Shown here one piece after another: positions 45,745-58,401 of a stretch of 64,000 nucleotides of DNA. The notes below the pieces were generated by a model. That model worked only from the letters and a program-made list of their open reading frames with translations. It had not been told where the DNA came from and searched no databases. How positions within the stretch are numbered: position 1 is the first letter of the stretch; every line of letters starts with the position of its first letter. A program made the translations under genes and the position numbers. The stretch is from Kalmusia sp. IMI 367209. Its lineage: Eukaryota; Ascomycota; Dothideomycetes; Pleosporales; Didymosphaeriaceae. The stretch lies in NCBI GenBank assembly GCA_027946365.1, contig JAPEUQ010000015.1, forward strand, positions 310,001-374,000, given 5' to 3'.

Positions 45745-47473
45745 CGTACAAAACACAATCGATTGGAGCCTTCACAAATCTTCCTTTGACTCAACTCCTG
45801 TTCAATCCCCGTGAAGCAATCTGTGCACAATCGCCGATCACCAAGCTCCAGCCAAGGCCTCAGTTAGGAAAGAGTGGAGAGGGTAAGAGAGGAGAAAAAA
45901 AGAGGAATGAGGCACGCAAATGGAAGAGACTCGGCGTATTTAAATGTTTCGGTGTTCAGACTAGCTAGTTCTGAGCTCCTGGTGGTGAGAGCGCGACCCA
46001 CAGCGCAAGGCATGACGTTGCTGCGAGTGTAGCCAGGCCAGGGTTAGCTCGCCGCAGCAGCCGAGGCGGGGCATGCAAGGACATCAGGCCATGTCGACAC
46101 GAAGCCCAGCACGCGTTTACGAACATTGGCCGAGCGTTAAGTGCGATAAAGACCAGTCAATCGGTCCTTGATGTATGTCCTCACTACATAAATGGCTGAC
46201 TTAGATACAGCGGGCACTTGAGTTCTTGAGTCCTAGGGCCTAGCACCATGAGAGGATCCATACCTTCTTCTATACAAGCGTGATTGTCTCTCGATAATTA
46301 GGAAGAGCTCCTTCGAGAGACTATCGAGAGCCCAATTGAGTCATCTTATAGTTCCACTCTCATCTGTTTCAAAAAGGATGAGCTGTGTGCGCACCTTTGC
46401 TCCCATGACATACTGTGCCGACCGCATAATATCATCATAAAGGCATCCACTAGGCAAAGGTGTCATAGTGGTAGTTATTAAAGGAAACGATCGTGATTTC
46501 GAGCTTTGTAGTGCCATGGAAAGCCCTTTCTCATTGCATGACACGCCGATACGCCAGTTGTGATTCTTGTCCCAATACATCCCTGTGCACGCTACAAACG
46601 GATTGTGCTTGGTTCCTGGTATGCGTCCGCATTCAAGCTGAGCCTTGATTGTATTCTATATACTCGAAAGCTTACGTGTATGCTCCCTCGTAAGTGTCAC
46701 ATCTTCCCCAAGCCCCCCCGTACTCAACGTTGGTAGGTTGCAGGACGTTTGTACGTTTCGTAGTGGCCAAGCGGAAAGTTGTCAAGTCGTTATGCACACA
46801 CAGTGGAGCGCTGTGTAAATCTAGAACGTGGAACGGTGAAAAGGAAAAGAATAGTGCCAGAGAGACGATTCAGTAAAGAGCAGAACGAGTAGCTCAGTGC
46901 TGGTCCCGGACACCATGGACTGAAGCACGAACCGCGGAACACGAGATATAAACCAACGAAATTAAGACGACTTGGCCAAGACTTTGCCTTGAACTACTGC
47001 GAGATGAACTTGACGCTGTTCACAGATGATGTTCACAGATGACGTTGACGCCCAGGTTAGGATTAAACCATGCATGTGTAGATGTTTAGAGCTAACGTTC
47101 CAGTAGCTAACGCCCCAGTTATTAACCAGCCCACACACGCTCCTATAAAAGCTTCGAGCGAGCAATATACGCCGTTGTCATAATATCATCATATAATCAT
47201 GGCGAGCCACAGTAAAAATAACTGACATGACCGCCTAGCGCAAAGGACCTTGTCCAATGCTGTTGTAGAGACCCGTCTTCGACTACCATAGCAATGACCT
47301 TCTAATAGACGAACATCCTCCCTATTCGTTAGATCAACTCTTATATATTTAAACCAAGATTTTCCATGCAAGAGAATCATATGGGTATCAACTCAACGCC
47401 AACCATGCAATGCATTCGTTCCTATACTAGTGAACCGGAGCGACGGAACATTTCGAAGAGGGTCAGGAAATGA
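45745..47473. other. Intergenic 1.7 kb, with a possible relic
   Basis: ACH1 promoter side, then AT-rich DNA. The minus-strand frame at 46341-46640 is the only suggestive element. Confidence 0.5.
46341..46640 (-). pseudogene. Possible remnant of a small secreted-type gene
   Basis: On the minus strand a frame beginning after a TAG near 46653 reads with protein-like composition: AQLECGRIPGTKHNPF, then VACTGMYWDKNHNWRIG and VSCNEKGLSMAL, to a stop at 46341. A frame in another phase just upstream (46660-46735) reads EYGGAWGRCDTYEGAYT and looks like a preceding exon, but no standard intron joins the two. The paired cysteines suggest a small disulfide-bonded protein. No family is recognised. It may be a real gene with an exon I cannot place, or a relic. 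Confidence 0.35.
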
Positions 47474-48961
47474 TTACCGAGGAGGATCGGCGCGATAGTA
47501 AGCAGCAGGGTGACTGCTAGGCACATGCGAATGGAGGTGACTACCGCCTTTCTCGCCTGGTAAGTGGTTTTCGAACATAACGCGACGTTGCGGAGGTGCA
47601 AAATTGTGCCTTTGAGCTTGCGTATCTGCACTTGTGTGGGGAAGACGATTGGAGTTGTTGGGGCTACTCATGAAGAGAAGCGTATCTACAGCATCTTTTT
47701 CTGCCTGCTGACTCGGCATGCGCAAAATACCTGGTCGAGGCGTTGCAGGCGTTCGGGGACCAGAGCTTAAGTCGCTAAGGTGTTTCCGCTGGTTGGAGCT
47801 AAGAAGAGGTGGTGGATGATGCGAAGCACTGGAACGACGCTTTCTCCTAGATTGAAAGTCTGGCGCTGGACCGAGCATTGGCCCAATATTTGAACCAGTG
47901 ACCGAGATCAGGTTCGCCGCAGCATTCATGGTGGGCTTGGGTCCTGGTCGCCACAAAGCTATAGTGCGTATTAGTGGGTAGCGGTGGAATATACTACAAA
48001 AGGACACATACATGAAGGTGTCGTTGCAAGTGACCTGGAAGGGTCTGACGGCGTACTCTGGCCCGGCGATATCATCACCTGATCAGAGTTGTCGGATACA
48101 CCACTGGGTCTTCTGCGGCGTTCCGCTGTTGTAGGAGAATCAAAAACTGGGCGGGAGCCAGGTGTCCTACTAGTGACGGAGATGGGCGACCCATGCTGCG
48201 AAATCTGGTCCTCGAGCTCGTCGAGTGATTGTTTCTCCCAATTGTTCTGTACTTTGACCATAGCGTACGAGAGGCGCGTCTTGAGCTGTGCAGATAACTA
48301 TGATGGTCAATTAGTCAAAGGACAATGCAGTATAGATATTACAGTAAAGAACAAATGCCTGGAGATGATCCGTGTGGATATCCAGTATCCGAGGGTGACT
48401 CGACCCACAGTGTCTCCATGTTTTTGTCCTAGATGCATAGTTCTCACGTACCTGACCGATGCGGCCGTTGGAGCCCGCCTCCATACTTTTGTTGCGTTTG
48501 TGTCCTGCCGGGGACTGGACAGTATCAATTGTTGTTTCTGAACCTTTTACCGATCCATCTGCTGCCCTCTTCAGTCCCTGAGTCATGGGAGAGCACATCG
48601 ACATGGGGCTAGCTGTCGTGTCACGAGTTCGCGTCGCGTTCACCGCGTCGATCCTCAGCGCATCTTGTCCGCGAGGTCGGCTCGGCGATGGCGGTACTGC
48701 ATTCCCTGCATGCAGTCTATGAGCTGGCGGAGCCTTGGACAGTGGCGGAAAAGTGATCTCGGTGTCTCCGGCCGTTGAGGTGGAGAGGTTACTCGACGAG
48801 GACGGCAATTGAGGCGCGGAGAAGGTGCTGGACGCTGCAGATAAATAGGACTCTTGCGAGTCGGGAAACTCGCGCTTGTATAGCGAGGGCATGGGCATAG
48901 GCATAGGCGCCGGCACAGCGGCGTTGAGGTCTTCTAAGGCCACAGGATGTGAGTCGGCCAT
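47474..48961 (-). CDS. Whi5/Nrm1-type G1/S transcriptional repressor
   Basis: Exons 48452-48961, 48012-48285 and 47474-47958 give 422 residues. After a Ser/Pro-rich disordered N-terminus, splicing creates GQLKTRLSYAMVKVQNNW and EKQSLDELE. This matches the Whi5/Nrm1 (GTB) motif Leu-Lys-x-Arg-Leu-x-x-A-x-x-Lys-Val-x-x-x-W, which binds SBF/MBF. In yeasts these proteins repress G1/S genes until CDK phosphorylation; several Ser/Thr-Pro sites are present here (SPAGHKR, SPISVTSRTPGSR, TPATPRPG). The intron before the motif is 166 nt. An alternative first exon, 48996-49032 spliced to 48933, replaces the first nine residues. Whether it acts as Whi5 or Nrm1 cannot be told. Confidence 0.85.
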
Positions 48962-49966
48962 GAGGCTTAACAGTGCTCGGGCAGACGCGACTTACGCATT
49001 CTAGCGGGGTAGAGCGCCCCGCCGTCTATCATCGAAGACGACTGCGTTGCAATGTGAGCGCAAAATGCGGTTGGTAATAATATATCCAAGTGGGACTTGA
49101 CGGGCGATGCAGGCGTAGGTACCCTGATGGTAGCGGGTTAATGATGTTCGCCGACAGGCTGGAGACGTGTTGCGTGGAGCACCGTGGGCACCTGCGTCGC
49201 GAGAATGACGCGAACGGCAGTGTAGGATTGCTGTCTAACCAGCCGGAAATCGCCTGGCGAACGGGAACAGTGCCCGCAGTACTTTTGAATGGTCCAATGT
49301 CGCGTCGTGAGGGCCTGGGAACAAAGAAGTGAGTCGGGGCGTCCTGACGGGCCGACGGTTGGGATGCGAGATGGAGCGTAGTCACGAGGCAACCCGCTTT
49401 GCGCGTCAGATAGCGCCAGCGGGATCAAGAGTGGCAACGGACCAAAAACAACGCTTGCGCGCGCCTATGTGGAGAATCTAACAATGTCGTGACGGGTCCA
49501 TGGCGGCGTTTCGAAAGATTATCTTCTCTTAAATCGTCAATCGCGGCTGCCTGCGTTGGTTCACGCGGCTTCCAAGTATCACACAAACGCGGAAGGAGCA
49601 CACGTCACGGCCCTCGGTTGCTAGCCAGCTTCGCGCGGCCCTGGCAGACTCACACAGAACATGGGACGCCGCTGGATTTGGCGTGCTATACCGGGATGCA
49701 CTCCAAAACCCCAGGCTCTGCGGAAATCATCGCCAAACCCGATATAGCTTCGCACGCCATCTATGCATCCTTGGGATGCTCATTTCTTCGAGACGCACTT
49801 GCAAAACAGCCCATCCTGTCTGTCGTTCACTCTCTGTGATTGATTCATAAACGCTACGCAACCCAGATGTGCTTTATACAGCATCCCCAATTGTACACCT
49901 CCCAAAAGCCAAAATACTCCACAAACGCCTGCCAAAACACCATACTCCAATGTTGTACTTGCACGC
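48962..49966. promoter_or_regulatory. Upstream region of the Whi5/Nrm1-type gene
   Basis: Contains GACGCGA at 48984-48990 and GACGCGAA at 49207-49214, resembling MBF/SBF sites (ACGCGN / CRCGAAA). No gene is supported between 49033 and 49966. Confidence 0.4.
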
Positions 49967-52075
49967 CTACGCAACACCGCTTATTTTTCGGTACGTCAAA
50001 CCATGGTCCTTCATTCCGCCCCAACGAGCAGCCAGATCTGCGACGCCTCCACGGCCTTCTTCTGCAATCTTGCCGCTCACATCGCGTCTCCGCCCCGGAG
50101 TCCCCAGATCAGAGTACTCGGGATCGTAAGGGCTCATGTAGTCCACACCTGACCGACTCACTACGCGAGGTGACTGGCTTTTGACTGGTGTGTAATTGGC
50201 CTCCCCCGTCTTCCTCACGCTCGCGAACGACTTCTTGTCCAAGCTAAACGGTACGTTGTTGATCTTGGGCGCGCTCGGGGAGTTCGTAGTGTATTGCTTC
50301 GCAGAGCTGGGCAATGCATTCGGTCCATATGCGCTCTTCGTCGGAGACGCTCTAGGTGAGTTTGCTGGTGAATCGCCCCGAATACCTTGAGTGGCCGCTT
50401 GAAGATCGCCGTAGTATCTCGATTTCGCAGATGTTTTGGTATTGGAGCGTTTGAACGTAGATTCGCTCGACATGGATGTTACCGTCTGAGTCCTCTTCAG
50501 GGGAGATGGTGGAGGGGTGTTCTTGGGCTTCGCGTCTTGGAACGTCTTTGCTGGCGGTGGTGTCGGTGGATTCATCCTGAGTGGCTGAGGCACCATGGGA
50601 GACCGATATTCCTCATCGTCATCATCGGAAATATCGTCGTAAGGAGATATCACGCCATAGCCATTGTTTTTGGAGTTGAACAGAGATGGCTTTGGAGCAG
50701 GAGAATCGTCTTTTTCACTTGGCTCCGGCTCCCCGTGAACGAACCAGTTGTCAGACTGCAATATTTCGCGGTTATTCTGCAAAGAGAGGTCACCGGTTGT
50801 CTCTTGTTGCTTAGCAGTTGAGGGTGGCGTGTAGAAGTCTTGTTTGGATGAAGACGTTATGAAAGAGTTGGGACGAGAGCTCCTTTTAATGGCCTGCTGG
50901 GCGAGGTACGCTTTACGTTGTGCCAGGCTTTCCTCATCGTCTTCTCCCCTCCGAAGAAGATCATCTCGATGATTGATATCTACGCGAGATTGCCGGTTGG
51001 AGTTGCCTTGTGAATACATTTGAAACTTTTCGCGAGATTGTCTGGCTGAATTAGGAGTGTGGGGAGAATAGGTCATGTCAGAATTCGCGCGTGTGTGCAT
51101 GAACGACATCGCTTTCCGATCTGGGCTGGGTATCTCCTTCTCGGTAATAAGTGGGGCCGCCTGAGAGTTCCTATTCTCTGTACTCATCGTCGTCATGGTC
51201 TGTGTGCTGAATCTCTTGTCTTCCTGCGTGAGAGGTGTGATTGCTGAGATAGAAGAGTTCTTATGCTTGTGCTTGGTGTTGCGACGCGAGGTCAGGTTCT
51301 CTTCCAACGGGTTCATGTCTGGAGGAAGTCGGGCAATTTTGCGGAAGACGAGGACGAGATACAAGTCAAGGAGAATGGACGCGCAATGCAGGGCTGCCGT
51401 TGTTGTCGCCGTGAGCCATGTAGTAAGCAAAACCTTGTCCGTTTCTTCGTCAGTCGGGAAGAAGGTTCGCCAGCGCCCCTCCGTCCCTGCCTCCTCATTC
51501 AGATTGCGCTTCGACAAGAGTGCAGTAAAGACGTAGAACGGTATGAAGCCCGCGTCAGTGACCAAAGCGAAGAAGTGGTAGCTTGCGGAGCTTGCGGGAG
51601 GTCGCGATCTTGCGCTGCGCAAGAGGTGGTAGATCGCATAGAGCGCTACTGCAATATCTACACCAGGCTGTAGTTGTCAGCTGGGTGTCTAATGGTGGTG
51701 GATATTTTGACTTACTGCTATTCTCATGATGTATCCCTCGGTAGTCTGCGCTCCCTTGATAAAGATGCCACAGAGCAGGACTCCAATTGCGCCTAGGAGA
51801 TTGCATATGCGCAGGCCAAATTGTATCCATCTCACAACATTGATGATGACCTTGACTTTCGGGTTCATAGGCTTCGCATCGGTCCGGCCGTAAGGAAGCA
51901 CCAAATAGCTGTCCGGGTGCTTGTTGAAATTGATGAGCGGGCCGTCAGGTTTCTTCTTCGGCGAAGGAGGAGGTAAACGACTCGCCATGGTAACGGCCTT
52001 GGGGTTGAACCCCGCCGTCACGTCAATCGACTCTCGCTCAGGCGCATCGTAGAGGTAGGGTTGCCAACGACCCAT
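49967..52075 (-). CDS. Four-TM membrane protein with long disordered tail
   Basis: Exons 51716-52075 and 49967-51667 give 686 residues; a 48-nt intron splits them between complete codons. Four hydrophobic segments are visible in the first 270 residues (RWIQFGLRICNLLGAIGVLL, VDIAVALYAIYHLL, HFFALVTDAGFIPFYVFTAL, TTAALHCASILLDLYLVLVF), with a MARVEL-like overall layout. About 400 Ser/Pro/Asn-rich residues follow, with many phosphorylatable sites. The family is a common Pezizomycotina hypothetical; the function is unknown. The first ATG of the open frame (52075) is used. The protein probably resides in the plasma membrane with the tail inside. Confidence 0.75.
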
Positions 52076-52639
52076 GGTGGTGAGGATGCAGAAGGCGAAA
52101 GAGCGCGCGCCTTCAATGCGCAACCGCGAGGAATGAGAGAGATGTCGCTTAGCTTAGCAGAGGAATGCTGGTGAACGATGCGGTGCAGGGGGCGGGTTGA
52201 TCAATGAGGAGATGTAAATACGCGTTGCCCATGGCAACAATCGATATTGATTTCAAGGCACCTAACCGCTCATGACGTGATATTGACTCGAAACGTGCAT
52301 GAAGCTGCATGTAGCGGAGCGCATTGTCGTATTCTTCAAGCATAGCTCCGTTGGAGATGCGACGATGCGAAAATAATCCCTGGGTGTGGCTGGAATGTGG
52401 AGTTGTTGCGCGGAACCGACGGACCTCCGCCTTCGCGAAAGCATCTCGACCTCATTGTGACAAATCCGGTAGAGCTGGCAAGTTTTGATATTATAAAGGA
52501 AAGAGGCATCATCAAAGACTTGAACACTGTGTTTATGTGGTGAAGTACATCTTGACTCTTGAACAGAGGCGACGCATTGCCTTAGTCAGCAAGAAAGATT
52601 TCTTGCGCAGTTCCCTCATATAAGTGCGCTTTGCACGAC
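52076..52639. other. Divergent promoter region
   Basis: Shared upstream DNA of the four-TM gene and ARH1. No other gene seen. Confidence 0.5.
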
Positions 52640-54323
52640 ATGCCACCTTATCAACAGCGAGCGCCGTATGTCTGCGCCAGCTGCATCCGCAGCCTAGAGC
52701 ATGTCGCCCCAAAGTCATCACGCAAATATACAACCTATCGAACGAGAGCTAGTGCTGTCGCCGTATCCTCACACAGCCGTCCCTTGATCCTACCCCACGG
52801 CAACCCTACACTACGCCTGTCGAATATTTTACACAATGCGTATAGTACAATGATCACAAAGCCATTGCGGCTGGCCATCATCGGATCCGGCCCAGCAGGC
52901 TTCTACACAGCGCATCGCCTGATGAACAAAGTCAAAGATGCACGGGTCGACATGTACGAGCAACGCATCACCCCATACGGTCTTGTTCGATACGGCGTCG
53001 CGCCCGACCATCCTGAGGTTAAGAATTGTCAAGATACTTTCGACGAGGTAGCTTCAAGCAGCCGCTTCAATTACATTGGCAACGTGGAGATAGGACCCCA
53101 GCTCTCCCTCGAGCATATGAAGTCTCATTATGATGCGATACTGTTTGCATATGGTGCGTCGAGGGACAAAACGCTTGGTATACCTGGAGAGAATTTATAC
53201 GGCGTCTACTCAGCCAGGGACTTCGTAGGATGGTATAACGGGCTGGCTGATGCGAAGGACCTAGCCCCCAAGCTGGACCATGGGGAACACGCAATCATCA
53301 TTGGGCAAGGCAACGTAGCTCTAGATATTGCGCGGATCCTTCTCACGCCTGTGGACATACTACGTAAAACAGACATTACCGAGGAGGCTCTAGAAGCATT
53401 ATCCCGCAGCAAAGTGAAGCAGGTCAATGTTGTTGGAAGACGCGGACCTTTGCAGGTAAGGAGTGATCTAGTCTTCTGTAAGCTTTGAGACTCATAAATT
53501 TTAGGCTGCTTTCACGGTGAAAGAAGCCCGCGAGCTGATGCAAATCAATGGCGTCGCATTCGACGAAATTGATCGGAATCTTTACCCCGAGGGGATCAAA
53601 ACGCTACCTCGCGTGCAGCGACGCATCGCGGAAGTCCTAATAAAAGGCTCGCAGACAGATATACGGAACTGCAAGAAGAAGTGGGGGCTGTCATTCTTGC
53701 AATCGCCGAAGGAAATATGCGCTGAAAGAGGGGATCATGTGACCAGTGTGAATTTCCAGAGGACCGATTTCCGCCCAGACGCTGACCCTCTGTCGAAGGA
53801 CGCTAAAGTCGTCTTAACAGACGAAGTAATTAGCCACGCCGCATCTCTAGTCTTCAGATCCGTAGGATATAAATCTACAGCACTCCAGGGATTCTCTGAC
53901 ATGGGCGTCCCCTTCGACGACCGGCTCGGCATCATTCCCAATGATGCCTACGGTCGTATCATGTCACCTGCAAAGGGGCCGGGAGATCTGACCGCTGGCC
54001 AGTTACCAGGCTTGTATTGTGCTGGGTGGGTCAAACGCGGCCCTACTGGGGTCATTGCAAGCACAATGCAGGACGCATTCACAACTGCCGATGCCATAGT
54101 TGAAGACTGGACTTCTGGGGTACCGTTTCTGAACACCGAGCAGGGTGAGAACAAGAGCACTGGTCTGGGCTGGGATGGAGTCAAAGAAAGGGTCACGTGG
54201 GAAACGATTGATTGGGAAGGCTGGAAGAGGATCGACAGGGCGGAGCGGGCGAAGGGGAAGGACCTTGGGAAAGAGAGGGTGAAGACTTTGACTAAGGAGG
54301 AGCAGATGAAGATCGCATATTGA
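52640..54323 (+). CDS. ARH1: Mitochondrial NADPH:adrenodoxin (ferredoxin) oxidoreductase
   Basis: Exons 52640-53455 and 53505-54323 give 544 residues. It passes electrons from NADPH to mitochondrial ferredoxin for Fe-S cluster and heme A synthesis. A basic, Ser-rich N-terminus of about 60 residues is a plausible presequence. The FAD motif is IIGSGPAGFYTA, followed by YGLVRYGVAPDHPEVKN. The NADPH motif is IIGQGNVALDIAR, with VVGRRGPLQAAFTVKE formed across the intron. The C-terminal flavin motif GWVKRGPTGVIASTM completes the set. The first ATG (52640) is used because the upstream opening is only TTG. Family length is normal. Confidence 0.95.
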
Positions 54324-54748
54324 GTGTGTGAGCATTTGTTGGGTGACCTTGTTTGACGATACAGTTGTAACATAAGATACATGTACGTATTATACCATGT
54401 AAATTATATATTTTCAGTTACCAAAGCCATGAACGGTAGTTTCACCCTGATGCTGTATGCCAAATAAGTTCGTCGCATGGCCAACAGCAGGACTTCATCT
54501 TTGAGAGTCGATGCGCAAAGATGACAGACATCACGCTTCTATCGGTGCGGAATCATCGCAATCGTATTTTTTTCAAAGCTTCTTGTTGATCTGTAAGCAA
54601 GTGAATAGTTAACATTGATGTTTTAGTGGTCGCGACACGTGATCGGGACAACGCATGGGCCACGTCGCTTAAGCGAGGCCGCACTCGTCGTTCGAAAACC
54701 CGCTGCTTCCCCATCGTGAATTCAACAAGATCCAGCAGCAACGACACC
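54324..54748. other. Promoter region of the ubiquitin-eL40 gene
   Basis: 3' flank of ARH1 and upstream DNA of the ribosomal fusion gene. No gene seen. Confidence 0.5.
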
Positions 54749-55497
<749 letters not shown>

Positions 55498-56770
55498 GCG
55501 GTTCGCATCACCGGCGTCTGGCGATGGGATACGGGGGTGGGTGGAACGAGTGCGACGATTGCTATGCTATGCAGAAGAACGATATCTTGCGGATTACGGC
55601 ACATGGTTTCCTTTCCGTACGTGACACGACGGTTCTAGCATTGGGGATCGCTCATGTAGATTGAATCGATCACTCAGCAATTCATCTTTCTGTGTTCATT
55701 TGTGCGCTCGGTAATTATCTTCATGATTCTTGCGTGTGATTAGCTCGGTGGGGGTTCTCTTGCTATGTGTTGAAGATGCATCGATTTTGCGTGGCGCTGG
55801 ATACGTTCACGTGACTTCGCGCCACATTCGCATATCAATGACGTCATTCAATGTTTACCTTTTTCTTGTGAGACGCGAGATAAATCCCAGCCATCACCAA
55901 GTTAGCCACCGGCAGCGAATCAGGTCATGCCGCCTACCAAATCACGCATTCGATCAAAAAGGTTCAATAACGCATCTGCATTGCATCTAAACACATTCAT
56001 GGCCCCGTATCTCGTGAACTGCATAACCCCATTAGAAGCGAGGGGGCAAGGCAATTGAAGATAGACCAAGCAAAAACTTTTCCACCATCGTGTCTGATAG
56101 CTACACAAGAGGAGCTCTCACAGCCGCATCGCCAAGCTGGCATCGCAGCTACGCACCCCGCACCACGGTAAAAAGAAATCCCTTCGCAGCTAACGCATCG
56201 ACCAGCTCCCCAGTCCGCCATCGAGATCCTCGAAAGGGGAGAAAGCATTCTGACGAAACAATTAGAAAGACGGACTTCTTAAGATAGACATGTAGTACGT
56301 ACCGAGAAGGCGTCCGCCAGGCAAAGGAAAAGTATTCAACAGAGCAGAAGCAGGTGAAATGGGGGGGGGGAAAGACGCAAGCCTCCGAGGTATATGCAAC
56401 CATCCTTCCATCCTTGCTCCACCGATGCAGATGCCGAGAAGGGGGAAAGATAGTGGTACAAGTACATGCAAGCAAAAAGTGAGACAGAGTGCAGCAGAGG
56501 AAACTATGCGACATTGATGAAGCAAGACGAAAGGGAAACACCGAGGTGGAAAAGGGAAAGGGTAACTGTGGTATCAACAACGCCTCGCTATGCATTCGGA
56601 CACGGAAATGAAACTTGGGAGAATGGTTTGGCCGCGACGACAAAGATGCCCTTGTGTACGATGAGCCCGATGATGATGTGTTATCCAAGCAACGGCGACA
56701 CGAGGATCTGAATCGTTGCGTTGACTCGACAGGGAGCGAGCAGCATTGTAGGGGCAGGGATCGACATGGT
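55498..56770. other. Convergent intergenic region
   Basis: 3' flanks of the ubiquitin fusion and FHA genes. A minus-strand frame continues through 56149-56770, but it is intron/3' read-through of the FHA gene. A G-run of about 10 lies near 56365. Confidence 0.55.
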
Positions 56771-58401
56771 TCAAACGCGGGGTTTCTTCCAGTAGTATTG
56801 CTGTGTAGTGTGAATAAAAGTTGACTATCCTGATCCGACGTTGAGCTTACCTTATGTTGCTTCCTCACAGATCTCAGGCCAGTACCACGCATCCCACCAG
56901 TGACAGTCTCGCGTCTCAGCATATCTGTGTCCATCTCGGGAACATAGTAGAACTCGTTCTCAAGAGGCTGACCGGCAGCATCCTTGCCAGAGCGAGGGAT
57001 CTCGCCGATACACGGGATATCGTCCATCATCCTCTTAAGCTCTTTCTTGCTAAGCTGAGGGACAGGTGTAGAAGCACCGCTACCCTCCCCATCCTTGTCC
57101 GAGTTCTTAGGGAGGCATGCCTTGAGCTCAGAGGGAATGTTCTTGTGGATGGTCGAGATTGGTTGCGAGTGGATGCGGGAATACGCAAGCTGATTGATAA
57201 CATGATTCTTGATGGGTGACTCTTTGAAGCGGAACGACTCCGATGGTGAAAGCTTGCGGGGAGACGTAGATGTCAAAACGGAGCGGCGGCGATGAGCGGA
57301 CAAGGGCTGAACAGGCGTAGCAGTAGAGAAAGACGCAAGGCGCGAATTGAGATTCTCGCCGAATGGACCAAAAGAGTGAACTATGGGGTCATTCTCTTCA
57401 TCTCCGTCAGAGAAACTATCCTCGTTGAAGGAGGACAGGATGCTGGCTTTAGCGTCCAAGGCATCGTTGTCTGGGCCAGAATTGGAGCGCGAATTCGAAG
57501 GGCGAATGAAGGTCTCATCGGCGGGTATCGGGCTGGTGGGTGTTGGAGTCGTGCTGCCATTCTCCTCACGAGCATCTTCGTCTTCGAAGATCTGCACGGC
57601 CCCCGGTGGGGGTGGCAGGGTAGGCGCAGCAGTGAAGATGGGTTGCCGAATTGGGCTCTGCGACACCGGTGAACGCGGAATAATGGGAGGACTCGACGCG
57701 AGGTTCTCTTGGGAAGGACGACGGAGGGGAGAGATATCCTCCTCAGAGTCCCATGAGAGCTTCGCCGGGACGCGAGGCCACGCGATGATGACGCGGGTAT
57801 CTTGAACATCCAACATGATCTCTACTTCTGGATTCTCGGACATGTACGTATCGTTCTTGCAGAGCTCGAAGACCTGACCTTCGCAATGAATCTTCGCACC
57901 GTTCCAACCCAGACATTCTACCTCAATATACCCATTCGGGTAAGTCGCGGTTGGGGCGTAATACGCGGCTTGGACGTGAACACGCGATATGAGGCGATTA
58001 GCAGACAGCTGGTAGTCAGACGAGTTGGAAGATCTGCCCATGCGAAGGATCTCGCCGTTAGCGGGCAGGTCGACGGTTGGTACGGCGCCGAGCGGTTGTC
58101 GCTCTGACAGTGCGGAGATGGTCCGATCTAGGCCATGCCGGGCCTTCTGAGGCGACGAGGACGCCAGAATGCCGGTCGATGAAGTTGGCACAGGCGTGGG
58201 GTAGTACCGTAGGTGCTGCTTGGGGTGAGTGGGAGAGTCGTCATTGAACTTGCGCTTCGCAGAATGCGGGCGTGGGAAGGGTGACGACGAGAGCGGTTCG
58301 AAAGCGGGGAGCAGCGACGGCTTCCGCGTCTGCTCGGAGGGCTGCTGCTGCTCGGGCTCCAAGGGCAATTGCGACGCCCTGGCGTTCGGAGAGGAGTCCA
58401 T
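56771..58401 (-). CDS. FHA-domain protein, Tos4/Plm2 type
   Basis: Exons 56851-58401 and 56771-56800 give 526 residues. The 50-nt last intron joins KQHK to QYYWKKPRV and a stop; without it a false 230-residue tail appears. The FHA domain lies at about residues 105-205, with the phosphothreonine-pocket elements ILRMGRSS, NRLISRVHV and LGWNGAKI. The rest is disordered with many Ser/Thr-Pro sites. A conserved C-terminal region holds LSKKELKRMMDDIPCIGEIP and a short QYYWKKP tail. The layout matches yeast Tos4/Plm2, chromatin-bound cell-cycle and checkpoint proteins made in G1/S. Orthology is inferred from architecture. Confidence 0.82.

Noticed and set aside
56360..56372. G-quadruplex or telomere-like G-run
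   Set aside because: A single run of about ten Gs without repeated spacing; no telomere repeat or quadruplex pattern.
56149..56770. 230-residue C-terminal extension of the FHA protein
   Set aside because: A 50-nt intron at 56801-56850 joins KQHK to QYYWKKPRV and a stop. The extension has random Cys/Ser/Phe-rich composition and is intron plus 3' flank read-through.
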